Assembly: GCA_024138015.1 (NCBI GenBank)
Contig: JAMXBB010000011.1
Coordinates: 29,750,155 to 29,814,154 of the forward strand
From: Lumnitzera littorea
Lineage: Eukaryota; Streptophyta; Magnoliopsida; Myrtales; Combretaceae
Direction: 5' to 3'
Length of the DNA: 64,000 nt
The translations under genes and the position numbers were made by a program. Positions 36,730 to 49,972 of the stretch are shown in pieces; the stretch's first letter is position 1, and every line of letters begins with the position of its first letter. The notes below the pieces were generated by a model, which saw only the letters and a list, made by a program, of their open reading frames with translations, had not been told where the DNA came from and ran no database searches.

Positions 36730-36743
36730 AAAGGGGGGAAGGT
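36730..36743 (+). other. Polypurine tract of the gypsy element
   Basis: aaaggggggaaggt sits between the end of pol and the TGTAAACCC start of the LTR, as in Tekay-type elements. Confidence 0.85.
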
Positions 36744-37747
36744 TGTAAACCCTTAAAAATTTTAATATAAGTTCATAATCGCTAGAATATAATTTATAGA
36801 TATATTTGAAATAAGCTAGAACTACTAAGATAGATTTGAGAGATATAGTCTAAATCACTTATAAACTTCATAAGTACTACTAAATATTAACTCTTGTAGA
36901 CTTAAAATAAAAATTCTAGAAATAAGAGACTTTAGTAAAAATTTAAGACCAAAAAGCTTACCATAACTTATCTAAATCTACCTTAAACCTACCATAACCA
37001 TGCTAATCCATTTAAGATAAGGACCAAAATCTATCAAACAAGTGGCATAAGGATTTGCAAAGAAAAAGGAATACATTTGTCATCTAAGTGTCACTTTCAT
37101 TATATATCTATCAACTTATCTACACATATATGCATGAAAGTAGCTTAAAGATGAAACCTAGTCAAAGAAGAGTTTTGTTTTCCTAAGTAATTTATCATCT
37201 TATTATTGTCTTATGGTTATCTAAAGAGGGGACAAGATTTTACTAGGATATCACTTAGATTTATTTTAGAAGCTTCTTGGATAGATAAATAAGCAAGAGT
37301 TAAAGTCGATCAACATTAGCCAAAATGATGGCTAAGATTGAGACTAATTGAAAATGATATCTTTATGATCAAAGACCCATCATATGACTACTTTAATCTT
37401 AGATCAACTAAACTAATTAACTAACAACTAAATATTTAGGTCAATATCATATATAAATCCTAAAGAATTAAGCACCCTAAAATCACATTTCAACATTTCT
37501 TCTAACATGAAATGAACAACTTTCAAAACAAGTGGAAGAACCTTATCTAACAAGTGGCATATGTCATGGAAGGAGAGAGTTTCAAATTGTCTTCCTTATA
37601 TCATTTTCATCCAACTCCATTATATTGTCATCTACACGACTAAGTATGAAAAAGACATAAGCAAGACATGTGATAAAAATGTTCTTATCCTTAAGAGTTT
37701 AATTCCTTTAAGCAACTTTTAACTAATATTCAAATAATATCCTAATT

Positions 37748-37757
37748 TATATAAATA
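37748..37757 (+). promoter_or_regulatory. TATA-like box in the gypsy LTR
   Basis: tatataaata lies about 1 kb into the LTR and is followed 40-60 bp later by a CT-rich, leader-like segment (ccatctctctcatcttg). That is a plausible U3/R boundary. Confidence 0.5.
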
Positions 37758-40700
37758 GGGATTCTTTACTACATTTGGGACCATATCTTGTCCTTGTTGT
37801 TCACTACATCCATCTCTCTCATCTTGTCTTCGTCTCATAAGCCAACCAACATTCTACTTCTCCCACCTAACCTCTAATGCCAACAACAAAGTATAGTATG
37901 TCATTTTTGAGTTTTCTAAAAGCAACTCTTAATTAAAAACGCAACAACATTTACTAACAACCTATCTTTGATTCCATAAAGTCTTTTTTTTTTTTTTTTT
38001 TCATTTCAAGTCAAAAGACTCTTCTAAACTCTTATTAACCAAATAGTCTTTCAAGATTCCTAAATGAATCGAGAAATACTTTGAGTAGAGCTATTTTATG
38101 AAACATTTAAGTTTTTTCCAAAAATTGATTTTATCTTTACAATTTTCCTCTAAAAATCTTTTTTAAACTAACCAAAAGCTTTTCACCTACTTCTCTACTT
38201 TATATAAGTTTCAAACTTATCTTATCAACTATTTTTCAAAACCAAGTTTATGATAAAAACAGTCTTATCTTAGCCAAAATATGTTTTTTTCTTTTTTCTT
38301 TTAAAAAGAAAACCTCTAAATACCAATATCTTTGTCAAAATCTCTTTCTTTTGAAAGCCCATTCTATGTGTAAAAATCTCTAAAGGATGATAAGATATGT
38401 TTTTTACAAAAGGAAATCTTTATCAAAATGTTCTTCATTTCATTCTTAAATTCAATTTGTATACATCTCTAAAATATCAAGACCAAAAGATTATGTTTCC
38501 TTTTCAAAATAACTTGATAAGAAACTTTGATAAGAAACTTAAAGGAATCAAGTGAATAAATCCGTACTTAAATAATGATGCCAAAGTCTCATGTTTAAAT
38601 CTTTATGACATATACATATCTTGGAACCAAGACCCTAGAACATATATGGACATATTGGAAATATTCTTTACTTCAACTATTTGAATTGTAATGATTGGAC
38701 CAATTATGAGGACTAAAAACCCAAACATAAGGACTATGGACATGATACGACAAGGATGATTTAGACATAACACTAATTAACTAAAAGACTTTATAAAACT
38801 ATAAAACTATAACCAACAAAGAAATCTTATATGTATATCTGGTATCTTTTTAGGTGATTGTGAGTTTGAGCTACTTAAAGACTATTACAACGAGTAATAG
38901 AAATTATCAGGTGAGTATCCATGATGAGTATCACTTACTTATGTTTGTAGTTAGTGATACTTTAAATATATTTATCAATTGGTTTGTGTGTGGAGTATTA
39001 GGAAAGTGCTTGTTTTTTATTTGTGAGAATTGCTTGCGAAAATATTATAAGATATTTCACATAATCCAATTGATGATTATGATGTGATGTGTTCATATGT
39101 AAGTGTTTGATATTTGGTTGATCACTTATTAATCAACCTTAAGCATATCGAAACTTTAATGTAAAATAGTCATACATAGCATATTGCATAAACCTATTTC
39201 TACTAATACTGCTACACAAGGAATGGAAAGGTTAGAATCTTCCTCATCTTTTTCAAACTAAGTAACTTTGAGGATGATCATGTATTGGATAGGGCCACAT
39301 CTATTCTTTTATTTTAGGTCTTATACATCTAGAGGCCGATTAGGGATCTAATCAGTTCCTAATCATTTGGTGGTTAAGGAAGGCATTTATTTCTTAACAC
39401 TTCAATTGGGCCTTCTTAAGATCAATCAAGAGATCCTTATCTTATGACTTATTTACATGGCTTTTGTAAACATTTCTTTTTTGTTCCTTTAGCTAACTAG
39501 AAGATCCTTCTTCTTAGGGATTATAATGGTTGCTAGGTTGAACATTTTGTTGGTTCTCCTAGATAACTGTGAGATTAGTTCTCTCGTGAGATTAAGGAGA
39601 ATGTTACTCATTTAGCTCTCTTGGGATTGATTAAGGGGCTTTATCTCTTGATCATTATACTAACATAGGTATTAGTTTAGCTGGGAATTGAGAATCTATA
39701 GCTATTTTATTGTGGTAACCAAGGATGTTACGCTAAAAGACTTTATTCGCTAAATTTGGACACTTGGGCACTGGTAGAGCTACTAATCCTCAACCTAAGG
39801 TCAAGGGAAGGAATAAACCCCATACTACACATTAGATACCAGTTGGATGCATATATTGCTCAGATCATATGCTTGAAAATTTGCTTGTTGTGCTTGAATG
39901 ATGGTATGAGTAGATTTCTCACTAAGTTGACTGTAGCTTATACCTCTATAATTTTAACTTTTTGTGGGAACTTTACTGGTTATATCCAAGGAGGTTTAAG
40001 CCTTTAGTGAACTTTAAGAAGATAGAAGCGAGCTTTAGGAAAGAGTGTGAAAGGATTATGAAGCTTATAGTTAATATGTTTTAAGTACTTTATTTATAAT
40101 GTTTTGTAATATTAATTGTGAGATAGACTCCATAACTTTCTAAGTTCTATACCATCTATTTTTTGTTATAATTTGAACCTTTATTTTTTACCATTAAATC
40201 TGTAATACTCTATGGACTGATTTAAGAATACACTTTATGTACTATTTGTAAGTAATCAATGGATATGAAAGTACTAATTGATTACTTCTAATTAGTACAT
40301 GACAAACTATCACTACTAGACTATCTTATGGATTGTGACATGTAATATCCATTGAATCTTTTCTTTATGTGACATTATGCGATCATGAACAATTGTGCTT
40401 GTTTATATGATATACCTTGTACTTAGCATTTTGCTCACCTTTCGGAGATTTGTTTTTAGATGTAAGTACTTCAAATGAGTTGGATCTCTATTGTTTATAG
40501 TCAATTTTGACTGTAGGCAAACTACATTATGCCTAGGACCAATCAACTTAACATCTAAGGCCCCTTTTAACCTAAAACGACCTCTTTAGCCTATAGTTCG
40601 AGTTGTTTAGACCCTTAGATGGCCTTCCCTAAATCTATGCCCCTTAGGTTGACCTTGAAGAGCAAACATGACCTGTCCTCCTTAGGTCAAGAGTTCCATG

Positions 40701-41667
40701 AGGACACCTCATAAGAGTTTGTACAATGCTTACATCACATTAAATGAGATATGACACTTAGTGGCTTATCTATTAAAAAGCCTATGTAGGAAGGTTATAC
40801 AAAGCCGCCAAGCATTTGTTAAGAAGCAATAGGCATAAGGCATGGGGCAATCATTCCTTAACACTGTAAGAAGATCATACCAACTTTATTCCCCCCAAAA
40901 CTTAGGATGAGATATCATAGGATGCATACTAAGACTTGATAAGAGCTTAAAGGTTCCACATATAAATACTTAACCTCTCTCCATCTCTCAAAAAGAAACA
41001 ACAAAAACTACAATAATAGAATGTACGTATTTGTAGGTATCATACTACTCGTAAGCCTCCACTTTCATATTACATAGTTGCGTATAAGTATCACTGACTT
41101 AGGCATTGAAGTGGCCCCACTAAACAACCCCCTAATTGTTCTACTCACCTTTGTCTATTTTCCACTTGAGCCTTAAGTACCTAAGGCTACTCTAATTCAG
41201 GCCATGCAATCATGGTAGGCCATTATACTCTACCGATAGAACTCTAAGATGATAGCTACAATAACCTAGGCTATAATCTAGTGTATAACTTAGGTGAGGA
41301 TGCGGAATATGACTAATATGAGGAGTAAATGTGTTGAGTTAGTTAGTTGTGTGTTGGTTGATGGTTTGGTATGTGTTGTTTAGGTTATTTGTGTAGGGAG
41401 ATCAAATTCCTTATTTTATCGACTACCTGTAAAACTATTTGGAACATGTTGCCAGTTGACCTTACACTTTGTAGGAGCATGATAGATTCTAGCTTACTAT
41501 TACATCTTGCCATTGATGTGTGTAGCATGACCCAGTAGAGCGGCTGTCGATGTAACCATGGAGATACTTTATAGTATATTGTATGCGGTTTGTTTATTAT
41601 TGATTATGGTTCTTAGATAGGTTCTAAACTTTCATGTGCATGTATTCGGTATTGACATGTGATGAGC

Positions 41668-41696
41668 TGTAACATTTCAGGTCCTGGAGTATTACA
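41668..41696. repeat. Imperfect hairpin at gypsy LTR end
   Basis: TGTAACAT and GTATTACA form near-complementary arms around a 13-base centre (ttcaggtcctgga) that itself contains a short palindrome (aggtcct). The LTR terminus coincides with the hairpin end. Confidence 0.55.
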
Positions 41697-44600
41697 TTAT
41701 CAAAATTTAAAGTAGTTATTTTCAATATTTGAAGTTTAACAAGTATATTTATACAAAGTTAAGACTCAGAGAGGTTTTCTGCTTTTTTTTTTTTTTTCTT
41801 AGAAAAAGGGATAAAGAATCCGGTAAGAAATTTTGGGATTAAAAGTGTAATTTTGTTTTTGTTTTTTTTTTTTCAAAAAGCTGAAAATAAACAACCAATG
41901 CACATATTCTTATTAATATGTCTTTATGGCCAACTAAAAGTGGGTGCAATCAACGGTTGGTTCCACTTCAAAAATTGCACTTGCTTTCTTTGCTTTTTAT
42001 TTTATTTTTATTTAATTTATGGGGAAAGTTGTCCCACCAATTCTTTTTAATTATTTTTACTTGGTTGAAGTTTGAGTATAGCAAGAATAACATTCTATGG
42101 CCAGTTATTTATTTTTAAACAGAATAACTCGCGACTGATTTTTTTTTTCTTTGCATTTTTTCGATAATAGTATATCTTATTTGTGGTAATTGTTACTGAC
42201 TTTTTATAACTTTTTAATAATAATGTATTTTGTTGTAATGTTATCAAAAAATAAATATATTTTTATCACGTGAAAGGGGACTGATTTGCAAGTATCCACA
42301 TTTTAAACCGATCCATTTACCATTAACTACATGATTGACTAATCAAAACGATTAAGACTCAAGTGTTTCTTTGTACCTACACATATCCAAAACGCATATC
42401 ATGATTTTGGAGTCAAACCTGAGCTCCAACAAATTTATCACTTCCTATAGGTTTGAAAATGACATATTCTTAATCCACTATTTCGGAAATGCAAAGAATC
42501 ATTAGGAAGATGCTAAGAATAATTTGGACAAAATGAATGAAAATAGTAATCCGAATGGGACTAAATAAATTATACATTTGTTGCGATTTGACTAGCTTCT
42601 GAGAAAATAGACGTAATACTTTGATTGATATTTGCCATAATTAAGAGAACCATGGATATATAATATAGCTAATCTGTCTAAGGATCTACGGTGAGATAAA
42701 TGTGCCAAAAGCTGAAAAAAAAATAAATAAAAACTAGAATTGTTCTGAGAAATAAATGTTTTAAAGTTGTGGACTTTGCTGTATATATCAGAGGAAGTGA
42801 GGAACACGTAAATTAAATTCGACCGATTTCTTAAGATCTTATGTGTGTATTTTTTTTTTTTTTTGTTTTTTTCTCTCTTCTCACTTCCCTTATGTGCTTT
42901 GCTTTGACTTCTATATCATTAAACTACACTAGAATTATTCCCAGTACGAGAAATTATGCTAATGTAAACATATGTGCCATGCCTATTTGTTATAGCCAGG
43001 CCGATATCTAAGGTTGCAATTTCGAAAAACGATTTAATAGGACCGATTCAAAATTTATAATGATTAACAGTGGGCAAGAATTAATAAATTATAGTGATGT
43101 GCGGATTTCTATCCATTATTCGTGTTAGTTTTTTTCAAAACAATACTGCATATTATTATTAGTTTTTAATCACCGCTCGCTATTCCATGTATCATGAGAG
43201 GATGAATTATGAATCAAATCATTTAACCTAGAGGATAAAATCATACCCTTTCCACCAATCTGGATACCTATCCGTCCATAGTCATGTCCACCACAAAATC
43301 CGTATTTGTCCAAGGTGCACAACTTTTCCATAAACTTTCAAAAGTTAAATTAACCAGCAAACGTAAATTATAGCTAAGAAAAATAGCGATGGTTGAAGAA
43401 GCTTCTTGCATTTCCTATTAAGCTTGTCTCGGTACAAATGATTTATAATTTACGTGTAAGATGTCGAAGAAGAAAATAATATATATATATATGCAAAATA
43501 TGTCATCATCAACTGAGTCTCTAGCTAAGTGCATGGATGAAGCTATATTAACTAGTGCAGATAGAGTTGTGTGATCTATAATCTGTCATCTCAGCTCTAT
43601 CTACTAGACTATAGGGAGGATTCACGCCCATTGAAAAGGGAATGCACTTATAACCTGCATGAGCTCTGTAGGTGTAGCAATGGTTTCTTGAAAGTGTTGG
43701 CCTCCTCAGGTTCATCCAAGTGCTCATGTACTATAGGGAAAATGGGGTAGCTGGGGTGACCATTCTCATCGGGAGTGAGTCATCGGCACGTACCTATAGC
43801 CGCAATCTTGAGCCCGTCCCTAGACTTTGCCATGTAATGGTTAGGGAACCGGAAAACGTTGCCTGTCTACACTAGTGCGTTCCCTGAACGATACTCGTCA
43901 TTTTTCGCGTCGTTTCATGTGGAAGTATACCTTAAGAAAACCACCATTATCCTCCGCCGACCCATATAATTTACTATTTATAAATTATATAAAACATATT
44001 GTTAAGTCAAATAGACATTTTGCGTTATATTAATAATATAATTATAGGTAAATTATGGTGACACCCCTTGAAAACCACTAAAACTATAAAAGTACCATGA
44101 ATTTCTGAAATATCACATCTATACCTATTCAGTTATGTCAATGTTGGAAAACTTTTCCCCCAACACAATACCAAATCGATCATCTTTCATATCGATGTAC
44201 AATTTTAGTTTTTATTTCAAATTGATTTATCACCTGATTTGACTTGTAATAATTCAAAAGTACAAACTAATTTAATAAAAAATCAATAAAATAAATTTTG
44301 AATTAGAAAAATAATTTCACGTGTATGTTTAAGTTAAAGACTAACTTGCTATTGCATTGCATAAATTTTTCAACGTCAATTTTCTTCCAGTGGTGTAAGT
44401 TTGCATTTTAGAAACTCATGGTTTCTGTAAAATTTTGAAAATTTTTTAAGTGTGATTATACATACACAGGATTAAGGAAAAAAAAAAAACGAAAACTCAA
44501 CATGGCATAAAAAGTTATAAAGCTTATCCATGGTTATTTTTAATGATTCGAGCAACATTCTAACATTGTGATTCCAATTATATTTTATTTTACTAATTAG

Positions 44601-44700
44601 TAGAAGTAAAGAAGCTTGAAAATTCAATACTACATGCAATTATGGAGTTGTAACTTAATTTTATGATTTTAGAGAAAACTACCAACTATCTATATTGTTG
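41697..44700. other. Mixed noncoding region with a GC-balanced island
   Basis: AT-rich with poly(T)/poly(A) tracts (41784, 41861, 42850). Between about 43540 and 43970 composition is balanced and both strands show short stretches free of stops. The island contains words such as gcgttccctgaacgatactcg and ccctagactttgccatg but no frame over 60 codons. I could not identify it. It may be the untranslated leader of a retrotransposon or an exon-sized remnant of a host gene. Confidence 0.4.
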
Positions 44701-45560
44701 ACCATGAAATTCAATTTTTAGATTTTCTTAACTTGGTTTAAATTAAATCTTATAACTATTTAATTTAAACCCTAGAGGAAAGTTAAGGAAAAAACTATTT
44801 CTTTTTAAATTTATAAATTGGAGTTGCCACTTGGCATCCGATGAAATCGGGAAAAATAAGTAAATTAAAACCAATTTGGCAACTATTAGTCCACATTTTG
44901 AAAATTTTTTCAAGAAATTTTCAAGAAACAAGAGAAAATCAAATGTGGGCATCTATTAAAATTTGAAGATTACCATATAAAATATTAAATTAGGCTTAAT
45001 TTTTGCTTTCAAGATACCCCTTAAACTTAAAAAAAAAAAAAAAGAACTGTTTTTTCATTTTTTTATTTCAAAAAGATTTATTTTCTACGACAAACAAGAG
45101 AATATAAAACTTTTAACATTTTTATTTTCAAAGCTTTTATTTCCTTAATTTTTAAGCTTAAATTTGAACCCATAAACGGATGAATTTGGACAACTTCTTG
45201 TGCTTGATTTGAAGCCCTTCATTTCGACGTCACAAAAATGTAGTTTTGGCATGATTTTCAACAAAAAAAAAAAAAAAATGAAGAAAAATGGCCACTAATA
45301 TAGGGGTTTGCGCGGGATATTTTTCCTCCTTTTTCAATATATTTTTAAATTGGAGGAGAAGATGAGTGTCGGGTTACATGGTAAGCATGTGTCACATGCT
45401 TAGTGTGTGTGTATACGAAACATATGCTTGTAAAAAACAAAGGACACAAAGCGCCTACCCCCTGAATCAAAGTCTAGCCCTCTTAGTTTTCCCCTTGCAC
45501 CAAACCAAATAGGGATTGTTGGGCCGAACTTATTTCTTGGTCAATGTTCGCAAAAAAATA
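44700..45560 (+). repeat. Possible Tat/Ogre-like LTR fragment
   Basis: ggagttgccacttggcatcc at 44820 matches the plant LTR word GGAGTCGCCACTTGG seen in Tat/Ogre-type gypsy LTRs. Related words occur at 56113 (plus) and 60452-60472 (minus) in this window. Surrounding text is A-rich with poly(A) runs. Edges are not visible. Confidence 0.35.
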
Positions 45561-45699
45561 TATATATGCTTTCCAAGTCCCTTTTTTTTAATAAAAGACT
45601 CGGTAAACTTCAGACCTTAAAAGTTGGCTTAAGTCTTTTGAGTCCTAAAAAATTAATTTATTCCCCCATACAATTATTTCTTCTATTAAGCATATGTAA

Positions 45700-47829
45700 A
45701 AATTATTTTCAAAATGGATCGATTTTATCTAAGACTTACCTCTTTTGAGTAAATACTCACTTAATCTCCCTTTTAATCCTAAACTTTTCCTCTTATAGCT
45801 ACTAGAGATTAAAACCTAAAGGTCTCACTAGATTTTACACTCGAAGAAGAAGGATTAAGGTAAGTAGTTTTTAGGATTATCTCTAACCAAATTCGTATTT
45901 AAGCTTATTATCTCATTTTAGAAAAGTTTTACTTAGACTCTAGACCTAGATGAAACTGAAACGAATTGTTTGTTTCAGTTGTTGGTGCTATTTGGCTCCA
46001 TTTTAGAGTCTCTCTAAGTGTTTGACGTGATTTAAGTAAGTTTTATTTGTTTTCCCTCTTTTTAGTTTTGGGTTTTTATTAAGGATTGTTGAAATATGGT
46101 CATAAGGAGTTGATGCTTGTAGCTGAACTTTTGGGTGGAATGTTGAAGTGGGGAATCATCGAAAATCATGTTTCAACTCTTGTTTTGTAGAGTGTTGAAG
46201 TTAAGTAAGGGTTTGGAGAAGTTTGGGATGGGAGTCATGTTGAGTTGTTATACAAAAATTGTTTCCTGCTAGCGTATGAACTCCATGGCAACTAGCATTC
46301 GAACTCCATGGCAGCTAGTGTCTAGATGCTAACCTTCCATTCTAACTAGAGTTGTCTGTAGCATCTGGATGCCATCTCCTATTTAGATTCCCTTCATTTT
46401 CTAAAGTTTTTTCAAATCTTATCCCTTTAACTAAATTTCCACCTAAATTAACCACTTCAAAAAGGTTTATTCCTTATCTAAAATACTTGAGTTTCTTAGA
46501 AGTATTGTATAGTTCCCTATTAAGTAAATTGAAGATGAAGAAGGATTTAAGTAGTTTTGCCTAAGAGATTGATAAACTTAGGTTTAAAAAAGTAATTGAA
46601 GGTCAATTTATGGTCCTATTGGCTAGATTTAACGATGTGAAATAAGATGAGTTAGGATCTTTTAGTAGTCTAGATGGTTGCAAAAGATGAAGAAACTAAG
46701 TTAAGCTTGTTACTTCTTTCGGTCATGTACTTAGATTTATTTAATAGTTAGTTTTTGGATTTGTTAGTATATTTAGTTATTTAAGTACGTAGTGCATGGT
46801 TGTTTGGATGTTTTTGTTAGGTTAGCAATGAACTAATTAGACTAAACTTTACTCAACCTAATTTAATATTTACTGGTTATGCTTGACTCACTTGTCCTAG
46901 GGTCCATAATGGCATTTCCCTAAGATAGCACTTGCTGATCTCATGTAGGGTTTCTCTAGTAGACTTATACATAGGACAATGCAGCTTAAATTAGGTTTCA
47001 AAGCCTCTGGAGTTTAGGTGTAAAGAACTCCAAAGGAAAACTTATATATATGTATATGTATGTATGTATATGTACAAGATTATTGTGTGGCAAAGCTACG
47101 AGCACCACTTTATTGTTTGCTAGCTTAAAAGTCAATATCATAATTTCTTGTATGTTTCCTATGCATTATGTATGTGTGCATGAATTGGCTTAGCACCTAT
47201 ATGTGTTTGTACACCTCATACTAAGACTTGTCTCATTCTTTCATATTTTTCAGGTACAGGTACTAATGATTATATTATCTATGAAAAGCCTTATGTTGAT
47301 GATATTTAGGAGGAATAAGGTATTGAGTACCTCTACTTTAATGATGATTAGGGCTTAATTAGCTCATGGGAGTTAATTACAGCTAGTTGATACTTAGAGT
47401 TGTTCATGAGAGATATTGTACTAGAGATCTTGCTCTTGGCATTAAGGTTTATGATAGTGTTGTGAGGAGATAAACTTTTTTGCTAGTTTATGTTGTCTCA
47501 GTTTAATTATTGAGCTTGTAGACTCATAAGTTGTTATTTTCTGATACTCAGTGTTTTAGAAGCATGTTAGACTCCTCTGGGAGTTTATGTTTTGATCTTG
47601 CGTTAGGAAAGGGATGTACTCATATGATGAGATGATGACTTAGTTTCGGGTTTATGTTGATATCAAATGAATGATATTTCCTACTCTTTTTGAGAGTTGC
47701 CTAAAGATATGATTGGAATATGATAAAGTTATAGGTTTTGGTATTTATGATCTTAGTGCCTTAGCGTGCCCTTGGCTAGTAGGGACATTTGATAAATTGT
47801 AATGCCCTTTGGGGTATTGGGGCATTACA
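45700..47829 (+). repeat. Gypsy LTR 3' portion (Tekay-like)
   Basis: It ends in a hairpin ...TGTAATGCCC-N12-GGGCATTACA at 47829, like the LTR end at 41696. Upstream text has the LTR-like word aaggattaaggtaagtag (about 45850). A ~23-bp repeat of gaactccatggca lies at 46278 and 46301. The 5' edge is not visible. The short frames inside (45566-45748, 46352-46564) are not recognisable proteins. Confidence 0.45.
47798..47829. repeat. Perfect 10-bp inverted repeat at an LTR end
   Basis: Arms TGTAATGCCC and GGGCATTACA are separated by 12 bases. Gypsy LTRs of this type begin TGTAAYGCCC and end GGGCRTTACA, so the terminus can be recognised directly. Confidence 0.75.
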
Positions 47830-48680
47830 CTATCAATAGATATGGTAATCTTCTTAAATGTTTTTGTAATGTGAGTGAAAACAATTTAAAACTTAGGCTG
47901 ATACACCATACTAAGGACAGACGAGGATGACTGTATCTAGGAGATGGCTCCAAGCTCTTAGAAAGCTCGAAATGAAGGGTGAAATGAGCCAAAAAACAAG
48001 AAAAACCCATGATTGGCTCTAAGGATATGTTGCGCTTAGGAACCATCGAAGACTCTCAAACTAGCTTGATATGGTGCATGAGTAATTTAATGCTGGTATT
48101 CATCACTTAGCCTTACTTAAGGGTTAGAATAAAATTAAGCAAGGAAGTAAGCAAGAAATGGTTACAAAGAGAAAACTAAGTATATTTGATAATGTCAAGA
48201 TGATGATCTCTTACAACTACAAAATATAAGGTTATTTATACTCGTAAATCTAGGACAATCTATTAAATATGGAAAAGACAAAAAAGGGTAATGTCGAAAA
48301 TGAGTAAAATACAAGGAATGTAAAAGGGTATAAAAGAGAAATCAGGAAAACATATGATTTGTGTAGTAGATTCCACTTTGCAAAAAAGCCTAGGCACATG
48401 TCCAGCAACTATAGGTAGGCTTCTGTAAGAAATGGACAAAAGTGTACAATCAGGCTAGTTGATGCTAAGCTATGTCATGGATTTTTCTAAGGTAAATTCA
48501 GCTTGAACATGTTTTAGGTAGCTTAGAACAAGGTTGGTTGAGCAGTTGGGTAAGTGAGCTAAGCTATCAGCTAAGTGATACTCTGGTCGATATTCAAAGA
48601 CAATTGATAGGCTTAAGAGAGCTTGACTCAGAAGTAGCAATAGATCGGTAGATAGAAGTAGCTTAGATTCTTTAAGCGTA
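47830..48680. other. Noncoding stretch, nothing recognised
   Basis: No coding similarity. The 73-codon minus-strand frame at 47825-48046 has no recognisable domain. Confidence 0.5.
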
Positions 48681-49588
48681 TGTCATGCCCCGAACAGGAA
48701 GAGTCATAACAGTCTGCCGTGTAAACTAATCTAAGATAAAAGCTGACCTCATAGCTGCTATCATAGATACAGTTCACACAAGGCACACAACTCAATCAGC
48801 TTGAAACATCTGTTCTGACACCTGTTAATAACCAAACCTGTGGTAGAGCTTTTATAAAATATTTGTTCTATACAATCTGTTGTTTAGTACCACAACAGTA
48901 TTTATGCAAACGTTTTACGTCTAAAGGTAAAGTTTATAATCAGAGTTTATTAAAAACCATAGGTTTTGCAGTCTCTATACAATAAGTTAGGAAACTAGTG
49001 GGCTCCTAAGGAATTCCCAATTAATTTCCTCAAAACTTAAAGACAAAGTCAAAAGTCTAGGTTCAGTTGATTCCTCGATCTTCACTTTCCCAAACAGCAG
49101 TACCCTAACTTGGGAACGGTGGTATCTGAATATCCTATCCTTACTCAACACTTGCAAAAGATTCTATAAGAACATGAGCACAACTAGCTCAATAAGTGGG
49201 ATGGAGTAGGAAGAGTACTGCACAATCACAAATAAGGTTAATAATTATGATGGAAACATCGTACAGTGTTATCTGGTCCACTATAAGGTTAGAGAAATTA
49301 CATCCGCTCTAACTCGGATTGAGGAGTTTCATTGCGACTCAAGTCAGACCAAACCCGAGCTTGTGTAGTAGAGAACACCCTCCTCCCATGACCACCTTCA
49401 AACCACGGCCCCTAACCTTACCGCGACCTCCTCGCCTGTCACTTAGTTCGACTAAGGATAGCAAAAAGACCATTTCAACTATCCTCATCGAAGGAAGTCG
49501 GTATTTGGCCTAACACTCTTAATCGTTTCCCCTAATGGGTATTATGCATGTCCAGTTTCATTTTAGTTGAATAAACGTTAGTTTTAAT

Positions 49589-49935
49589 CAGGGGTGACTA
49601 ATAAGTTCACATAATATAGAATCTATGCAAACATATAGAACAGCACACTAAGGAGTTGAACTCCTGTCACAACCGAGTATCATCCACACACACAGCATGC
49701 GCACAATTATCTAACTATAAACACAACCAGAAGTACTCTTGGGTCTCCGGATATTTTAAATAGTATCAAAACAAGCGGTGAAGCCATAATCTTAACTTAT
49801 TTGTTTAGACGTTCGCTATTACTAACTCGAATTGTCAACCATCTTTGTATTGGAAGGTCCTAATTACACAAAAGACCCAAATTCAGTTTTCATAATAATT
49901 ACGAAAACATTAGAGTTTAATCTAAAATGGTTATA

Positions 49936-49972
<37 letters not shown>

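Larger units (their letters stand above)
36744..41696 (+). repeat. 3' LTR of the gypsy (Tekay-like) element
   Basis: It starts TGTAAACCCTTAAAAATT right after the polypurine tract. It appears to end at ...GGAGTATTACA (41696), where an imperfect hairpin TGTAACAT...GTATTACA sits. The ~4.95-kb length is at the upper end for this family, so a nested insertion may be hidden in it. A second TATA-like word (catataaatactta, near 40960) followed by a CT-rich leader supports that. Several short frames (for example 38854-39087, 39756-40007) are not recognisable proteins. Confidence 0.65.

Noticed and set aside
43540..43970. tRNA, rRNA or plastid gene in the GC-balanced island
   Set aside because: No cloverleaf boxes or recognisable rRNA or organelle protein text could be read.
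44040..44700. MITE starting near gtaaattatggtgacacccc
   Set aside because: The start resembles plant TIR-element ends, but no matching inverted end or target duplication was found.
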